A stretch of 28,025 nucleotides of DNA, from contig JALNQF010000469.1 in NCBI GenBank assembly GCA_028456385.1, positions 1 through 28,025 of the forward strand, given 5' to 3'. Made by a program: the position numbers and the translations under genes. This DNA is from Ophiosphaerella korrae. Lineage: Eukaryota > Ascomycota > Dothideomycetes > Pleosporales > Phaeosphaeriaceae. Under the pieces are notes generated by a model. The model did not search any database and was not told where the DNA came from. It was given only the letters and a program-made list of their open reading frames with translations. Shown here one piece after another: positions 9,190 to 19,191 of this stretch (the stretch's first letter is position 1; the number at the start of each line of letters is the position of its first letter).

Positions 9190-10687
9190 ATATCTTGCGC
9201 GTACTAGTTTCTAATTGGTATTTCTACCTCCTTCTACGAGGCAAGGCCAACTCTTCTTCCATTTAGTCTCGTTCACGGATCTCCCAATAATGTGTGTAGC
9301 TACCGGCGTTAATTGGGCAGTTAATTGTGCTCATTATCATCTTGGCACACCTCATAATGCGCTTTGAAAGGCTCTAATTATTTGACGAATTGATCTCATT
9401 CAGCGGACACAGTCGGTTGAACATAATTTTGGCTCTTTATCAGTGCCGAAATTCAATAATAGGCGATCTACATAATAGCGACAAACAATTAAGTGAAATC
9501 TACTCTCACACAAAGCTTTTTCCGGATTTGATCTTGAGTTACGCAGGGGTGTAACGTGAGCTATGAGTAAGCAGCTTGAGTTGTGGCTGTGCAAGCCTGA
9601 GCTCGCCGTGAGCCAGCATGAGCCAGCATGATTGTGCCTGATTTCCTCCTTGAGCAGCATGAAGAGGGTCTGGATTTGGACCCCATCAGTTCGTAGGGAT
9701 GTGAGTTGCCGGGGACTTACTGGTCCCATTTTCGGGACACAATCTTCCGTAGCTTAGCTGTTTGACCCCTGTGTCGGCAATACTTTCCTTTCATCCATAG
9801 TTACAGGATAGCTCGAATAATCACATACACGTGTTTAGCTACTACTAGTGATCTTTGTAATTTTCGCGCATGAACTTAGTACAGACCGCACTTGAAAGCA
9901 GAGTTGAAAGAGTTCTGAATATCTAACTTTATTTATATCTCGAGTTGCAAAGAGACTCTACATTAATAGACTATCAGCTCACCAACTTTACGGTAAGGTT
10001 AGCCTATTCTATGAATGCTACCACTAGACAGGTAAGGTGGGGCGGGTTGACAGATACCGCCAAAGGATTGAGAGGGGCTACGCAGGACAAAACATCACCA
10101 AAGAAGGAGTACAGGATCCACCACCACCATCAGGGAGCGTCTCGTAGACCGGCGAATTGCTTGACGGAGCGCTACAAATGAGCCGGAGCTACGCATTATG
10201 GATGATCCATAGTCGTTTCAAAGCAAGGCTCAAGTAGTCACAAGCAATTGGCGACACACCTAGCGACAAGCTGGAGGTATCCGATTGGAGAATAAAGCCG
10301 CCATGGAGGGTAGATTAGCGGCACTAAAGGAGGCTGTGAGTGACAACAGCGAGCGGGCCGTGCTGTGCAGAGTCATATCATGCTCACCGGGAGGACAAAT
10401 GGCAGGATGATCGTTCCGTATAGCCCTCTGCTGCCTGTATCGTGATGTAAGCGGCGCATGATGCATAATAAGCATGGTATAGACAGCTGGCGCCAGTGGG
10501 GCTCCAGAATATAACATGATGATGGAAAAACAGCGTCATTTGCGCAAGCTGAATGGGCACAAGAAGTCCTGGTATCCCTGTGAAGACTCACCATATGACG
10601 CCAAAGCAGGTGGCTTATCGTTCCTAGCATTTTTAGACTCTCGACTTGGCTGAAGACTGGATGTTAATTCGTCGGGGGCATATACTA
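9190..10687. other. Gene-poor stretch, no recognisable gene
   Basis: Several short frames occur on both strands (for example 9400-9729 minus, 9945-10181 plus, 10260-10630 minus). Their residue composition looks random and no domain, signal peptide or splice-consistent model was found. GC content is moderate, so this is not a RIP block. It may hold decayed genes that I cannot identify. Confidence 0.45.
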
Positions 10688-11407
10688 CTAGTATTCGCAT
10701 GATCTAACAAGTTGGTAGCGCAATGCTACGCCACTATCGCCGCATAACTTGGTACTCATCATGCCATGCAATCCAGTTGTTGTTGAGACTGGGAACATTG
10801 CCCACTGTTCAAAGGCGGGTTTCACCCGTGAAGCGTAGAGAATATCCCAAGAAAGTGGCTTGATCTTATGCACACAGCATGTGGTGTCGGGCTGGCAGGC
10901 AGATGCGCAGCTTAATGCCCCCCGGACCTTGCTTCCAGATTGGCCTGCTGCTGTGCTAGGACTATCTCTGGTGTCAGTCTCTGCGTAGATGGTGGTGGGG
11001 ATCCGAGAGCAAGTTGGCTCACTGCGACCAAAGTTCTAGGCACGAAGTATATCGATCTGAAATGCTACGGGCTAGAATTTCGCCAGAATGATCATGCGCG
11101 AGGCGTTCACTACCTATATGGTGTATCTTCGTACTTAGTGGCCGAGCCAGATGTGCATTTTGGGATATCTTCGAGTCCAAACTTTTCGAAACTGTAAGGG
11201 GCCGATGCTAAGACCAAGGAGCCCATATAGAACGTGAGATAGGCCACTAATGGATGTAACAAAGCGCCCCTTAACGATTGGATTACCTGGAGGGCTGCCG
11301 AAGACAAAGATGAGGGCGTAAAGAGCCGTGAGTACTACTCCAATGGTCATGACCGTCCATGCTGTTGACAGCTTGCTGAGATTTCCCTGTTCCTTAGGGT
11401 TTTTCAT
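10688..11407 (-). pseudogene. DUF2306-like membrane protein, decayed
   Basis: From the probable ATG at 11407 (MKNPKEQG), the minus strand encodes a first membrane segment (TVMTIGVVLTALYALIFVFG). A second hydrophobic segment follows, ending in LSIGPLQFRKVWTRRYPKMH and then IWLGH. GPLQF...R.R.P..H.WLG is the conserved core of DUF2306 membrane proteins. The frame then meets TAA at 11137-11135. A later frame (10873-10688) carries LHGMMSTKLCGDSGVALRY, which lines up with the family's distal H-x-WM...T-LR block. The middle third cannot be joined into one frame by convincing introns, and stops occur in all frames. It is therefore probably a decayed gene; a multi-intron gene with unusual splice sites remains possible. 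Function unknown. Confidence 0.5.
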
Positions 11408-13465
11408 AGTTTTTATGGGAAGGCAAATCGCTTTCGATCTTAATGTGTATCGATTTAGCAAACCGGATATCTACAGCTGCGACCAAATTATCTCCACATG
11501 TCTGCTTTGTCTGGTTTCATCTTCACAAAAGGTCCCTCAGATCCTTACGCCCGAGGGGCAAAGGAGCAAGAATATTCGTGCGAAATTAAAGATGGTATGA
11601 TAATCGAAAAGCATGCCGCGATTCCTCTGAGCAACTCGTTGCACGCCTTTGGGGATATCTATCGACCTACTCAGGTATTCCAAGCAGGAAGACGGTGTCT
11701 TCTCCACTAATCATGCTGCTTCGAGTTACGATTACACAAAGGCACGGACCACAGCTTGCGATGTGAAGGTGCATTCCTGACGATGTATTCTTCTGCGAAT
11801 CTAGCTGAAGATGTGTCCAAAACCTAGTAGAACGCTACAGCAAGTGCTTTGTAGTCTCTGCACGAGATTATGGACTATAAGTACTTATGATTGTTGAGAA
11901 GTGTGAAGTCGGGGTAATGTTAGGGGTTAGCCCCCAAGCTCCAGTACAACGGCGGTCAGGTAGCCGAGTATGTACTCTACAACAAGCAGCATCAGCTTGC
12001 TGTCTGTATTCTCCGTGGAATATATATACATCCAGGGAAGGGCATCAAAAGACATTGCAAAGACTTGCATCAGTCTCTGCATCTAGCATTGCGACGGGAG
12101 ATCCAAACATACATACATAACTTACAGCTTAACCCTAACCCAGCAGAATTTCTGCTACCAGAAGCAAAACAGCCGCCGGTCCCAGGCCTGGAGTTCAAGA
12201 TGGCCAATCTTGTCCAGACTGTGGCTACCTAAGCGCAAAGGCCCTTTTCCGGGAGCCTATCCAGCGGGGGGATGGGGACCGGCGGGTCGTAATTGGTGGA
12301 GAAAGGAAACACAGTCGAGTCGTGCGAAGCATCGAATGGAGTCTCTTACAGTGATACACTAGGTTCGTGGTTTCGATTTCGGACATGCGTCCTGAAATGA
12401 TCTTTTCTTGGCAGTTTGGAATGACACCCGCACAGGAGAATTGAACCTTTGGTTCGCTGTAGGCCGTTTCTTTATGCCTTCCTAAATGTAGAACTTTCAG
12501 CAAAGCGGGATCCGCATGTGTTCTGTTCATCCCATTTGTGCTTACAATTGCATACATACGACCTTGAGTAGGGGTTTTTGCATGAGTGTCGAGTAAAGGT
12601 ATTATTTAAATGATCTCGCACACCTAAATGGTTCATATGAGAATGTATCGCATGTCTTGGGCCTTCCGCTATTACTCTTGATGCTGGTAGGCAGTGTGGA
12701 ACTTTTCAAGTAAGTTCCCAGCTCATGATCTATAGGTGTAACATGTATCTCTAGGCTTTAGAGCTAAATTTTCCTACTAGATATAACTACAGATCGTAGC
12801 CACTCATAAGAAATTACAATAGATAAGTTCTTCAAAATATTGAAAGTCTTAGAGAATTAAGTATATATAATCCTCTAATTCGAAATTCAGGAGTTTTCGT
12901 GATGCTACAAAAAGTAAAAATATATAGTATAAGCTGAACCCGGGCCTAGATCAAATACGTACAGTACTATAGCATAGCCTAGAAACAAGGTACAAGTACC
13001 TCTACGAGCCTAGAAGTAGATTTGTCAGATATACTGCGCAATCTATTTGTTAGAAAAGTGCTAATCTCCTGGCCTTCATGGTGTATAATAGATTCCAGAG
13101 CTGCAACCGAGCTAAGATTAGAGTCTCGACTCTTACATGCAAGGGGATGGAGCATGCGATATAGTGTTAACGTCAACGCAACCACAAGAAACAAAGAAAA
13201 CTACACCCTAACAAAGGGAAACCGACGATCCTGCCCGCCGCCGACTCGAGAGAACTCAGCCGAGTAAGCCGCGGCGTAGATACGTAGATGGAGCGCAGGG
13301 CCGGAGACAAAAAAAACCAGAGCAATCAATCAATCAAACAATTTTACTCAATTCAACTCATAACTTCAATCGCTTTCAAAACCTATCCAAAATCGGACAT
13401 TTATAGAGAAACTTGTTACTAACTAAAAGTATTAGTAAACTAAGCTAAGTAGAGTACTAGCTTTT
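11408..13465. other. Long stretch without a recognisable gene
   Basis: Short frames on both strands (11498-11710 plus, 11887-12120 plus, 12225-12557 minus, 13022-13267 plus, 12979-13194 minus) have no domain and no supporting promoter or splice structure. The 12979-13194 minus frame starts with a hydrophobic stretch (LFLVVALTLTLYRML) and has a plausible protein-like composition. It could be the last exon of a lost membrane protein. AT content rises between 12750 and 12960. Two telomere-like CCCTAA units at about 12131-12142 are too few to mean anything. Confidence 0.4.
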
Positions 13466-13590
13466 ATAGTTGTCGCAGGCTAGAGCCTAAGGTAGAAATG
13501 CAAGCTACATAAGGAAAACTCCGCAAATTAGCTAGAAGGAGATAATACATAATCAATTTCTCATGCACAGAAAAGTGCGACAACAGTATA
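13466..13590. repeat. Small inverted-repeat element (possible MITE)
   Basis: GTTGTCGCA at 13469-13477 is the exact reverse complement of TGCGACAAC at 13576-13584. TATA lies just outside each arm. The 125-bp unit has no frame. It could be a miniature DNA element or a chance palindrome; a 9-bp arm alone is modest evidence. Confidence 0.4.
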
Positions 13591-13629
13591 GCGTAAATTA
13601 CAGCCCTAAGCTAGCAGTGCTGGCTATTA

Positions 13630-13688
13630 ATTACGGAGCTCGCTAAAAGCAGAGGCCTCCACCTACAACAAGTAGCGACCTCCGTAAT
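13630..13688. repeat. 59-bp hairpin with 16-bp arms
   Basis: The arm at 13630-13645 (ATTACGGAGCTCGCTA) pairs with 13673-13688 (TAGCGACCTCCGTAAT) at 15 of 16 positions around a 27-nt loop. This is much better than expected by chance and has the look of a very short terminal-inverted-repeat element or excision footprint. No clear target duplication was seen. Confidence 0.6.
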
Positions 13689-13781
13689 GAAAATTTCTAC
13701 AGTCGCTTCCTGGAGCGCCTAACAGCATATCATTTGAGCTAACCGTTAATCAAACCGAAGTGCTCCTAGTAACCGGCCTCC

Positions 13782-15315
13782 TTATAGACTACCCGCCCCC
13801 CAGATCTCCTTATTCTCTAACACTTTTGTTCGATCTATTGCTGAGATAAGATGAGAACAGAAGATATTTAGCGGGTCCCATCTCTTGCGGATAGCTTTCA
13901 ATCGCTCCCATGATTCATCTGTCCAATACTTCGACTCTCTTGCTGTAAAGTCTGAATCTCCCATGTAAGAACCGACTGAATGTTTTTGAACATTTTCCAT
14001 AATTCTCTTTACCCAACCGACGTGCTGTTCATCACTCTCCTGATTTTCCCAACAGCTATATACTGCAAAATAATGGTCCGATTGCATAGAAAGGGACATT
14101 CCTTGCACCTCTTTCTTGCTTGCTGGTGCCATCGGCATGTAGAATGTATACCCTTTACTAGACGTTGTCTTGAAAGCCTCCTCCATAATTGAAACAATAG
14201 CGGCATCGTTTTTCAGATATGCGTTGTCTGTATGGTATCTATGGCTCCGTGGATTCCCCATCAAGACCATATTGTACTGTTCGTCTAAATCTGTTGGATT
14301 ACATATCACTTGAGATAGTGCTCCGTCTGGACGAGTATCCTCAGCCTTTTGCAAAGCATTCTGTGCGTGTTCTGACGAGTCGGTGAATGATGTGAAAGCG
14401 ATATTTAAGCTCAGTCCAGCATCTGGCACAACGCTTGAAGTTACCGCAATCTCCACCGATTGATCGAAAGTTGGTGCAATTCTCGTTATCTATTGCATTG
14501 CCGGCTGGTAAAGAGACATTGGGTAGCTGTACAGCGAGAAGTGCATGTCCGTCGCCGGCCGTGTTTGCAGGTGGAAGCGCGTGATAATACCTGGAAAGCC
14601 TTTTATGAATTTAGGAGAGGATAAATATAATTGGGTAGATGTGTTGGCTAACCTGGTCCAACACCCTTGGCTGTCCATAACAGTTCTTGATTTGTAGTCT
14701 CATTGCAGTGGATGAGGAGACCGTCAGCTGTGACGACATCCAACCCATGGATGTATTGACACGACCATCCCCAATTCTAATGTCATCAGTTCCAAAATAA
14801 AAAAGGGGGGTGTAGCCAGTATTCACCTTGCAATTCCAACCCATGCCGCCTTGCAACAGGAACCCTGCAACCGCGACTTCCCCACAATGTCCACCCGGAA
14901 ACATGCGTCCCTTCGTCTTGAGGATCTTATTGAGGAGCCTGCCCGTCGTACTAGGTGAAACTTTCACTATGCCGGTAGTCTCGTCCAAATCAATTTCGTG
15001 AAAATCACCCAAATCGATCAGGATCGACTCATTCCTAACGGACCACGCGGCCCAGCTGTGTCCTCCAGCACGTACTGCAATTTGGCAACCAAGGCGACCG
15101 GCTAGCTTCACAGTATCGACAATATGACTTTCTCGAGTAGCTTCGACCACGGCCAAGGGATAGCGTGAGACTTCTCTGCGATTGAACACGCGTCCCATTC
15201 TAGCTTGCTCATAGTGCTTCTGTCCTTTCCAGTAGATTGGGAGACCGGGAGTCATTATCTCAGGCAGTGATTGGCTGCCATCATCATAACCCATAATGAA
15301 GGTCTTTTGATCCAT
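13782..15315 (-). pseudogene. FAD-linked oxidoreductase (BBE/oxygen-dependent oxidase family), one internal stop
   Basis: Three exons, 15315-14827, 14776-14653 and 14599-13782, give 476 codons. The introns are 50 and 53 nt with GTGAAT...TTAG and GTTAGC...AAAG borders. Family features in order: the flavin-histidine loop RAGGHSWAAW; GHCGEVAVAGFLLQGGMGWN of the FAD_binding_4 fold; NWGWSCQ; VVTADG; GFPGIITRFHLQ across the second splice; and the C-terminal BBE block SYMGDSDF...ESWERLKAIRKRWDP. There is no signal peptide, so it is probably cytosolic. The family oxidises alcohols or C-N/C-H bonds using O2, and in fungal clusters often drives cyclisations. A TAG at 14492-14490 lies where the family usually has Trp and the paralogue at 23881 has Leu, consistent with TGG-to-TAG by RIP. 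A 51-nt in-frame GT-AG segment (GTACAG...ACGAG) spans the stop but would delete conserved residues. It shares a promoter with the P450. Confidence 0.88.
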
Positions 15316-15730
15316 GCTACTAAAAAGTCGCAATTTGATCAGTATCAAATTCAAATGTTCTTGAGAGCTGCTGTTACTCCACGCAGGGACTTTTGCTTTT
15401 TTACGGCTGAGTGGTCTGCACAATAAGCATATGAGGTTCAACGTCAGTCGTACTCAAGCTCGAACGTGCACCAGTGGAGTCCCACATACGGACATGCGGC
15501 TCCACATACGGGCACGCGGCTCCACATACCGACACGCGGCTCCACGTGATCATGGCGAGCGGGGGTCACTTTCGCAATGCGGGGAAATCCCAGAGTTCCG
15601 TTCTGCAGGCCAAGCATGTGGGGTGTTGGGTTTCGGTTTCCGTTGACAGCGTTCCATCATATATCATTGTCCATGGCTCATGAAGTAGGGAGATTAGCCG
15701 CCATCCAAAATCAGTTCCCCATCTGCGAAG
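15316..15730. promoter_or_regulatory. Divergent promoter between the oxidase and the P450
   Basis: The 415-bp space separates the two divergent start codons. It holds three 20-bp tandem repeats with paired CGG motifs (15480-15539), a CACGTG box at 15543-15548 and a CGG-N3-CCG palindrome near 15629. This arrangement would allow one regulator to drive both genes; that is inference. Confidence 0.6.
15480..15547. repeat. 20-bp tandem repeat x3.4 with paired CGG sites
   Basis: Units at 15480-15499, 15500-15519 and 15520-15539 follow the pattern YCCACATACSGRCAYGCGG, with a fourth truncated unit. The first two contain CGG-N5-CGG and the third CCG-N5-CGG, half-site pairs of the kind bound by Zn2Cys6 regulators. 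The 20-bp period puts all sites on nearly the same face of the helix. Confidence 0.75.
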
Positions 15731-17351
15731 ATGCCTTACCTTTTGCTAGGCATATTTGGAAGTCTGGTAGTCTACGTACGTGAAATATTGCTTCCAGAAT
15801 ATTCTAAACGTCTCTTAGCTTGCATAGAATCTCTACAAATCGTTGGTCTCACCACTTCGAAAAATCCCTGGTCCTTGGTATGCTGGCTTCACAAATCTGG
15901 TCTTGAAGAAGCATGTTGTTACGGGGCGACGAATCCATTACATCCATGCCCTCCATCAGAAATATGGACCAATCGTTCGCATTGCGCCAACTGAGATCGA
16001 CGTATCCGAACCAGAAGCATACAAACAAATACATCGCATCGGATCCGGATTCTTAAAAGATCCATGGTACCAGACGTTTCGTGAAGGCAAGGACGGTGTT
16101 CACGATATATTCTCCATGATTGACCCGAAAGATCACTCGGAGAGGAGAAGGCTTTTTGCTCCATTGTGGACCAATTCTGCTCTGCATGAGCACTGGGAGA
16201 CTACGATCCAAGAGAAAGTTCGGCTGACGGTATCAAAGATCAAGCGTGATGCCCTAGCAAAAGAAGCTGATGTCTTCAAATGGTGGACATTTATGACCAC
16301 CGATGTGATCTCTCACTTGTCATTCGGCGAGTCTCTGAGCATGTTAGAACAAGAATCGGTAGGATGCTCAATTACATTCTTTGAAGGTGAGGCTGATCAG
16401 CTATTGTACAGCGCAACCAATATATTCATGACTTGGAGATCGCAGTGAAGATCGGCGGAGTGTTAGCCGAGTTTCAGGTCCTTAAAACATTTTTTAAGAT
16501 GTTCCCGATACCGGCAGTGCGGCAAATGTTGCAAGCTGATGAACGCGTGCAAGAATATGGTCGTGTGGCTGTGACGAATGCGAAAAGTCGAGACATCTCA
16601 AAAGCAAATGTCTTTTCGAGACTGATGGCACAGTGGGATACGGAAAATGGTGAAAAGCGTGGCAAAGGTCTCTCGGAATACGAAATTGCATTTGAGGCTG
16701 GAGGCTTCATCGTTGCAGGGTCAGGAACGACTGCTGTTACGTTAACATATCTTATCTGGGCAGTCCTCTGCCACTCAGGCGTCCAGAAGAAGCTTGAAGC
16801 TGAAGTGTCACAGCTGGATCCGGACTACTCCGACGCAAACTTGGAAAAGCTACCCTACTTAAACGCTGTGATCGATGAGGCTTTGAGGCTGTACGGTGCT
16901 GCTCCAGGAAGCTTGCCTCGACAGGCTCCTAAAGGTGGAGTGACGCTTCATGGAGGGTATTTCATTCCAGAAAATACGACGGTCAGCTCACAAGCATACT
17001 CATTACACCGAAACGAGAGTGTTTATCAGAGTGCCCTGAGGTAGGTAGTTCGTGTGTCGAGCAGCTACATCGTTTCAACTGATGATTTTTAGCTTTTCTC
17101 CGGACAGATTCATCGATGGAAATGGCGATTATGCTCCTCCCAAAGGAGCTTATGCTCCTTTTGGCGCAGGGTCTCGAACATGTCTTGGTATGCATCTGGC
17201 CAAGATGGAACTCCGTCATGGAGCAGCAGAGTTCTTCCGTGAATGTGCCGGTGCTAAGGTTTCGGTATCCATGGGTCCAGAGGACATGGAGTTAGCCAAC
17301 TTTTTCTTAATATCGCCAAAAGGAAACCGCTGCTGTGTATCCCTATCCTAG
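15731..17351 (+). CDS. Cytochrome P450 monooxygenase, 487 aa, intact
   Basis: Four exons (15731-15775, 15828-16358, 16412-17040, 17093-17351) join to 488 codons including the stop, with no internal stop. The introns are 52, 53 and 52 nt (GTACGT...CATAG, GTAGGA...TACAG, GTAGGT...TTTAG). The start gives the usual membrane anchor MPYLLLGIFGSLVVY, followed by SPLRKIPGPW, the proline-rich hinge. Other landmarks are I-helix AGSGTT near residue 295, ExxR (EALR) near 351, and heme loop FGAGSRTCLG near 425-434 with the Cys ligand. It should be an ER-anchored monooxygenase using NADPH-P450 reductase. The overall pattern is that of fungal secondary-metabolite P450s, but the substrate cannot be told. It is transcribed away from the FAD oxidase through a shared promoter. 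Splicing predictions are strong because all three junctions restore conserved motifs. Confidence 0.95.
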
Positions 17352-18305
17352 TTACGTATATATCAATGGACGATATTCATCTCTGTGAAGTACTGGCGAG
17401 TACCGGGGAGGAACGATAAACGGCATGGAAGGGCGTAACTATTGAGGCCAAATCATGGTTTGACTATACAAAAACTTGCAAAATGATCTCAAAACGCTTT
17501 AGGGATATGACGTTGCGAAGAAGCTTTTGATGCCGCCGCCACAGTATGCCGAAAACGGCACCAACATACGAAGAACAGTTGCCACGATACCACGAGACAC
17601 AAGCAGTGCCTAGAAACGCTACTGTTGCGGGCAAGAGAGAGTGAAGCTGGAAATACAAGGAGTCCAGGAGTTGCGCCAAGTAGACTGCGGTGGCCCGATT
17701 GGGTGACTTTCAGGCCGTAGAGGTGGAGACAACATGGCCTTTACCGACTCTAGTGGTTGAGTAGGGCGGGAGGAATGAGGCTCAGATAAGCAACATAGGG
17801 GGCGCCAATCAGCTCAGCTAGGGTTGAAGTTTTTGTGCGAATTTCTTTATCGGCAATGCAAAGTTCAACACAGAGTTCCTCGGACGTCCCTCCCCTCCTC
17901 CCTGCCAAGTCTTATAATGCTCGTCACCATCTTAATCCAGCCATCATCGGCTTGCGCGCTGCCATCGGGCCTGTTGATCCCGTGTCCGTCCAATGCGGTC
18001 TAATCACAATATTGACCAATCCAAATGAGTCAGGCACTCTACCGTTCCACCACGACAGCCCACTTTGCACGTCTGAAATCGGTGAATTCTGGTGAACATT
18101 TGGCCCTCGGTGCCATGGCCAGCGATTAGAGATAGTTCTTCACCGGTGACCATCCAATGCTTTGTACGCTCCGTTGCGATGAGAACAATGTCAAAGCATG
18201 AAGTCATCTACGTTCTACAATTGTGTGCACTATTACAACACGCTCATAATTCTTAGTCGAGGGGGTTCTCTATTGGTGCGAGTCTTATCATGCATCTGTT
18301 ATTTC
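17352..18305. other. Convergent intergenic region, no gene recognised
   Basis: This 950-bp space lies between the 3' ends of the P450 (plus) and the SnoaL-type gene (minus). Short frames at 17464-17679 (minus) and 17835-18095 (plus) have no domain or convincing start. No repeat was found. Confidence 0.5.
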
Positions 18306-18761
18306 TCAGAAAACACTATTAGGGTTCACCTTCTCGGACGCGGGCAATATGGGCTGTACAGTATCCCAATGCTCGACGAACATGCCGTCCCGATAGCGTA
18401 GCAGCTCAAAAACCCGTACACCTGTGTCATCAGGACTCTTCTTGACATGTAATTGCCCACCGACATATTCGCCATCGACAATGATGCGTTGCCACCTCAT
18501 ATAGAAATAATCACCTCTCATTTGACTTTCTGCGAAATCGATGATAGACTGCCGTCCTGTGCCCAACTTTTCGTTGTGTTGCACGTAATCCTTGGAAACA
18601 AATTTCGCCGTTTCATCGTACATGTGATATTTAAATGTAACGAGGAAGAGGTAGATCAGCGCTTTGCAGGCCTTAACCTGGTCTTCTGTCTGTGATGGTT
18701 GATCGTTCAAAGCATCGAAGTCTGTATCGGCCTCTTTTTGCACTTCTGCGGGAGTAGGCAT
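18306..18761 (-). CDS. SnoaL/NTF2-fold protein, 151 aa
   Basis: A single uninterrupted frame from ATG at 18761. The first 30 residues are polar. The fold follows with the family landmarks KFVSKDYVQHN (residues about 56-66), GRQSIIDFAES, a MRWQRIIVDGEYVGGQLHVKK strand pair, and the C-terminal GVRVFELLRYRDG then EHWDTVQP. This V/I-F-E/D-x-x-R-x-x-DGxxxEHWDxxQ ending is characteristic of SnoaL-like proteins. Members act as small cone-shaped dimers and catalyse aldol cyclisations, isomerisations or hydrolyses in polyketide and meroterpenoid pathways. Others of the family have no known reaction. There is no signal peptide and no membrane segment, and its length is normal. It is divergent from SDR1 across a repeat-containing promoter. 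It appears intact and has no RIP-type stop. The specific activity is unknown. Confidence 0.85.
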   Translation of the reverse strand: MPTPAEVQKEADTDFDALNDQPSQTEDQVKACKALIYLFLVTFKYHMYDETAKFVSKDYVQHNEKLGTGRQSIIDFAESQMRGDYFYMRWQRIIVDGEYVGGQLHVKKSPDDTGVRVFELLRYRDGMFVEHWDTVQPILPASEKVNPNSVF

Positions 18762-18768
18762 TATGATC

Positions 18769-18816
18769 GAATGTGATATTGAATGTGATATTGAATGTAG
18801 TATTGAGTGTGGTATC
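18769..18816. repeat. 12-bp tandem repeat x4
   Basis: Units start at 18769, 18781, 18793 and 18805: GAATGTGATATT twice, then GAATGTAGTATT and GAGTGTGGTATC. The array begins only 8 bp upstream of the ATG of the SnoaL-type gene, so it lies in its 5' leader or core promoter. Confidence 0.8.
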
Positions 18817-18942
18817 GAGCGGTCGGTTTTGGTGGAAAGATGATGGCCACCAAGGGTATTTGAACTTGTAGTCTTGGACTGTTATGCGCGTTATACCATC
18901 GAATCGGCGCCTCTCTTTTCTGACTGCACAGGAGCTTGTTTA

Positions 18943-19070
18943 GTCGGCCCACCTGGCGAAAACAATTCATGAACCGATGGTGGGGGGTAGTCCCGGTCTG
19001 GTTCGTCGGCCCCACCTGGCGAAAAACATTCATGAACCGATAAGGGGTGGTCCCGGCCTGGTTCGTCGGC
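18943..19070. repeat. About 61-bp tandem duplication in the promoter
   Basis: Two copies start at GTCGGC 18943 and 19005, and a third partial start is at 19065 (periods 62 and 60). Each unit runs through CCACCTGGCGAAAA, CATTCATGAACCGAT or a near copy, and TCCCGG-CTGGTTC. The copies differ by a few substitutions and short indels. Confidence 0.8.
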
Positions 19071-19191
19071 TTGTTGATGTTGGAGTTGCCGACCTCCACC
19101 CGTCGTCCCCTTTCCAACAGAGTGAGCATGTGAGCCCAGCTTACCTCCTGTAAATACTTTGAAGTACTTCGTGGATTCTATCAGCACAATC

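Larger units (their letters stand above)
18762..19191. promoter_or_regulatory. Divergent promoter between the SnoaL-type gene and SDR1
   Basis: The 430-bp space between the two divergent ATGs contains a 12-bp x4 repeat next to the SnoaL start and a roughly 61-bp x2 repeat in the middle. No domain-bearing frame lies inside; frames crossing it on the minus strand are low-complexity translations of the repeats. Confidence 0.5.

Noticed and set aside
9400..9729. 109-codon minus-strand frame
   Set aside because: Residue composition is random-like, no domain is visible and no splice link to the DUF6594 remnant is convincing.
12128..12143. Telomere-type CCCTAA units
   Set aside because: Only two units are present; this occurs by chance and does not mark a chromosome end.
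12979..13194. 71-codon minus-strand frame with a hydrophobic start, possibly a membrane-protein exon
   Set aside because: No ATG in good context, no joining exons and no family recognised; too short to call.
15480..15547. Short regular repeats that might be read as a CRISPR array
   Set aside because: The units are head-to-tail without unique spacers, and the setting is a eukaryotic promoter.
15731..17351. P450 fragments in different frames suggested a frameshifted pseudogene
   Set aside because: Three 52-53-nt GT-AG introns join all fragments in phase and restore conserved motifs at each junction, giving a normal 487-residue protein.
18840..18915. tRNA-like sequence on the minus strand with a B-box-like GTTCAAAT
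   Set aside because: The acceptor and T stems do not pair and no anticodon arm can be drawn, so there is no support for a tRNA.
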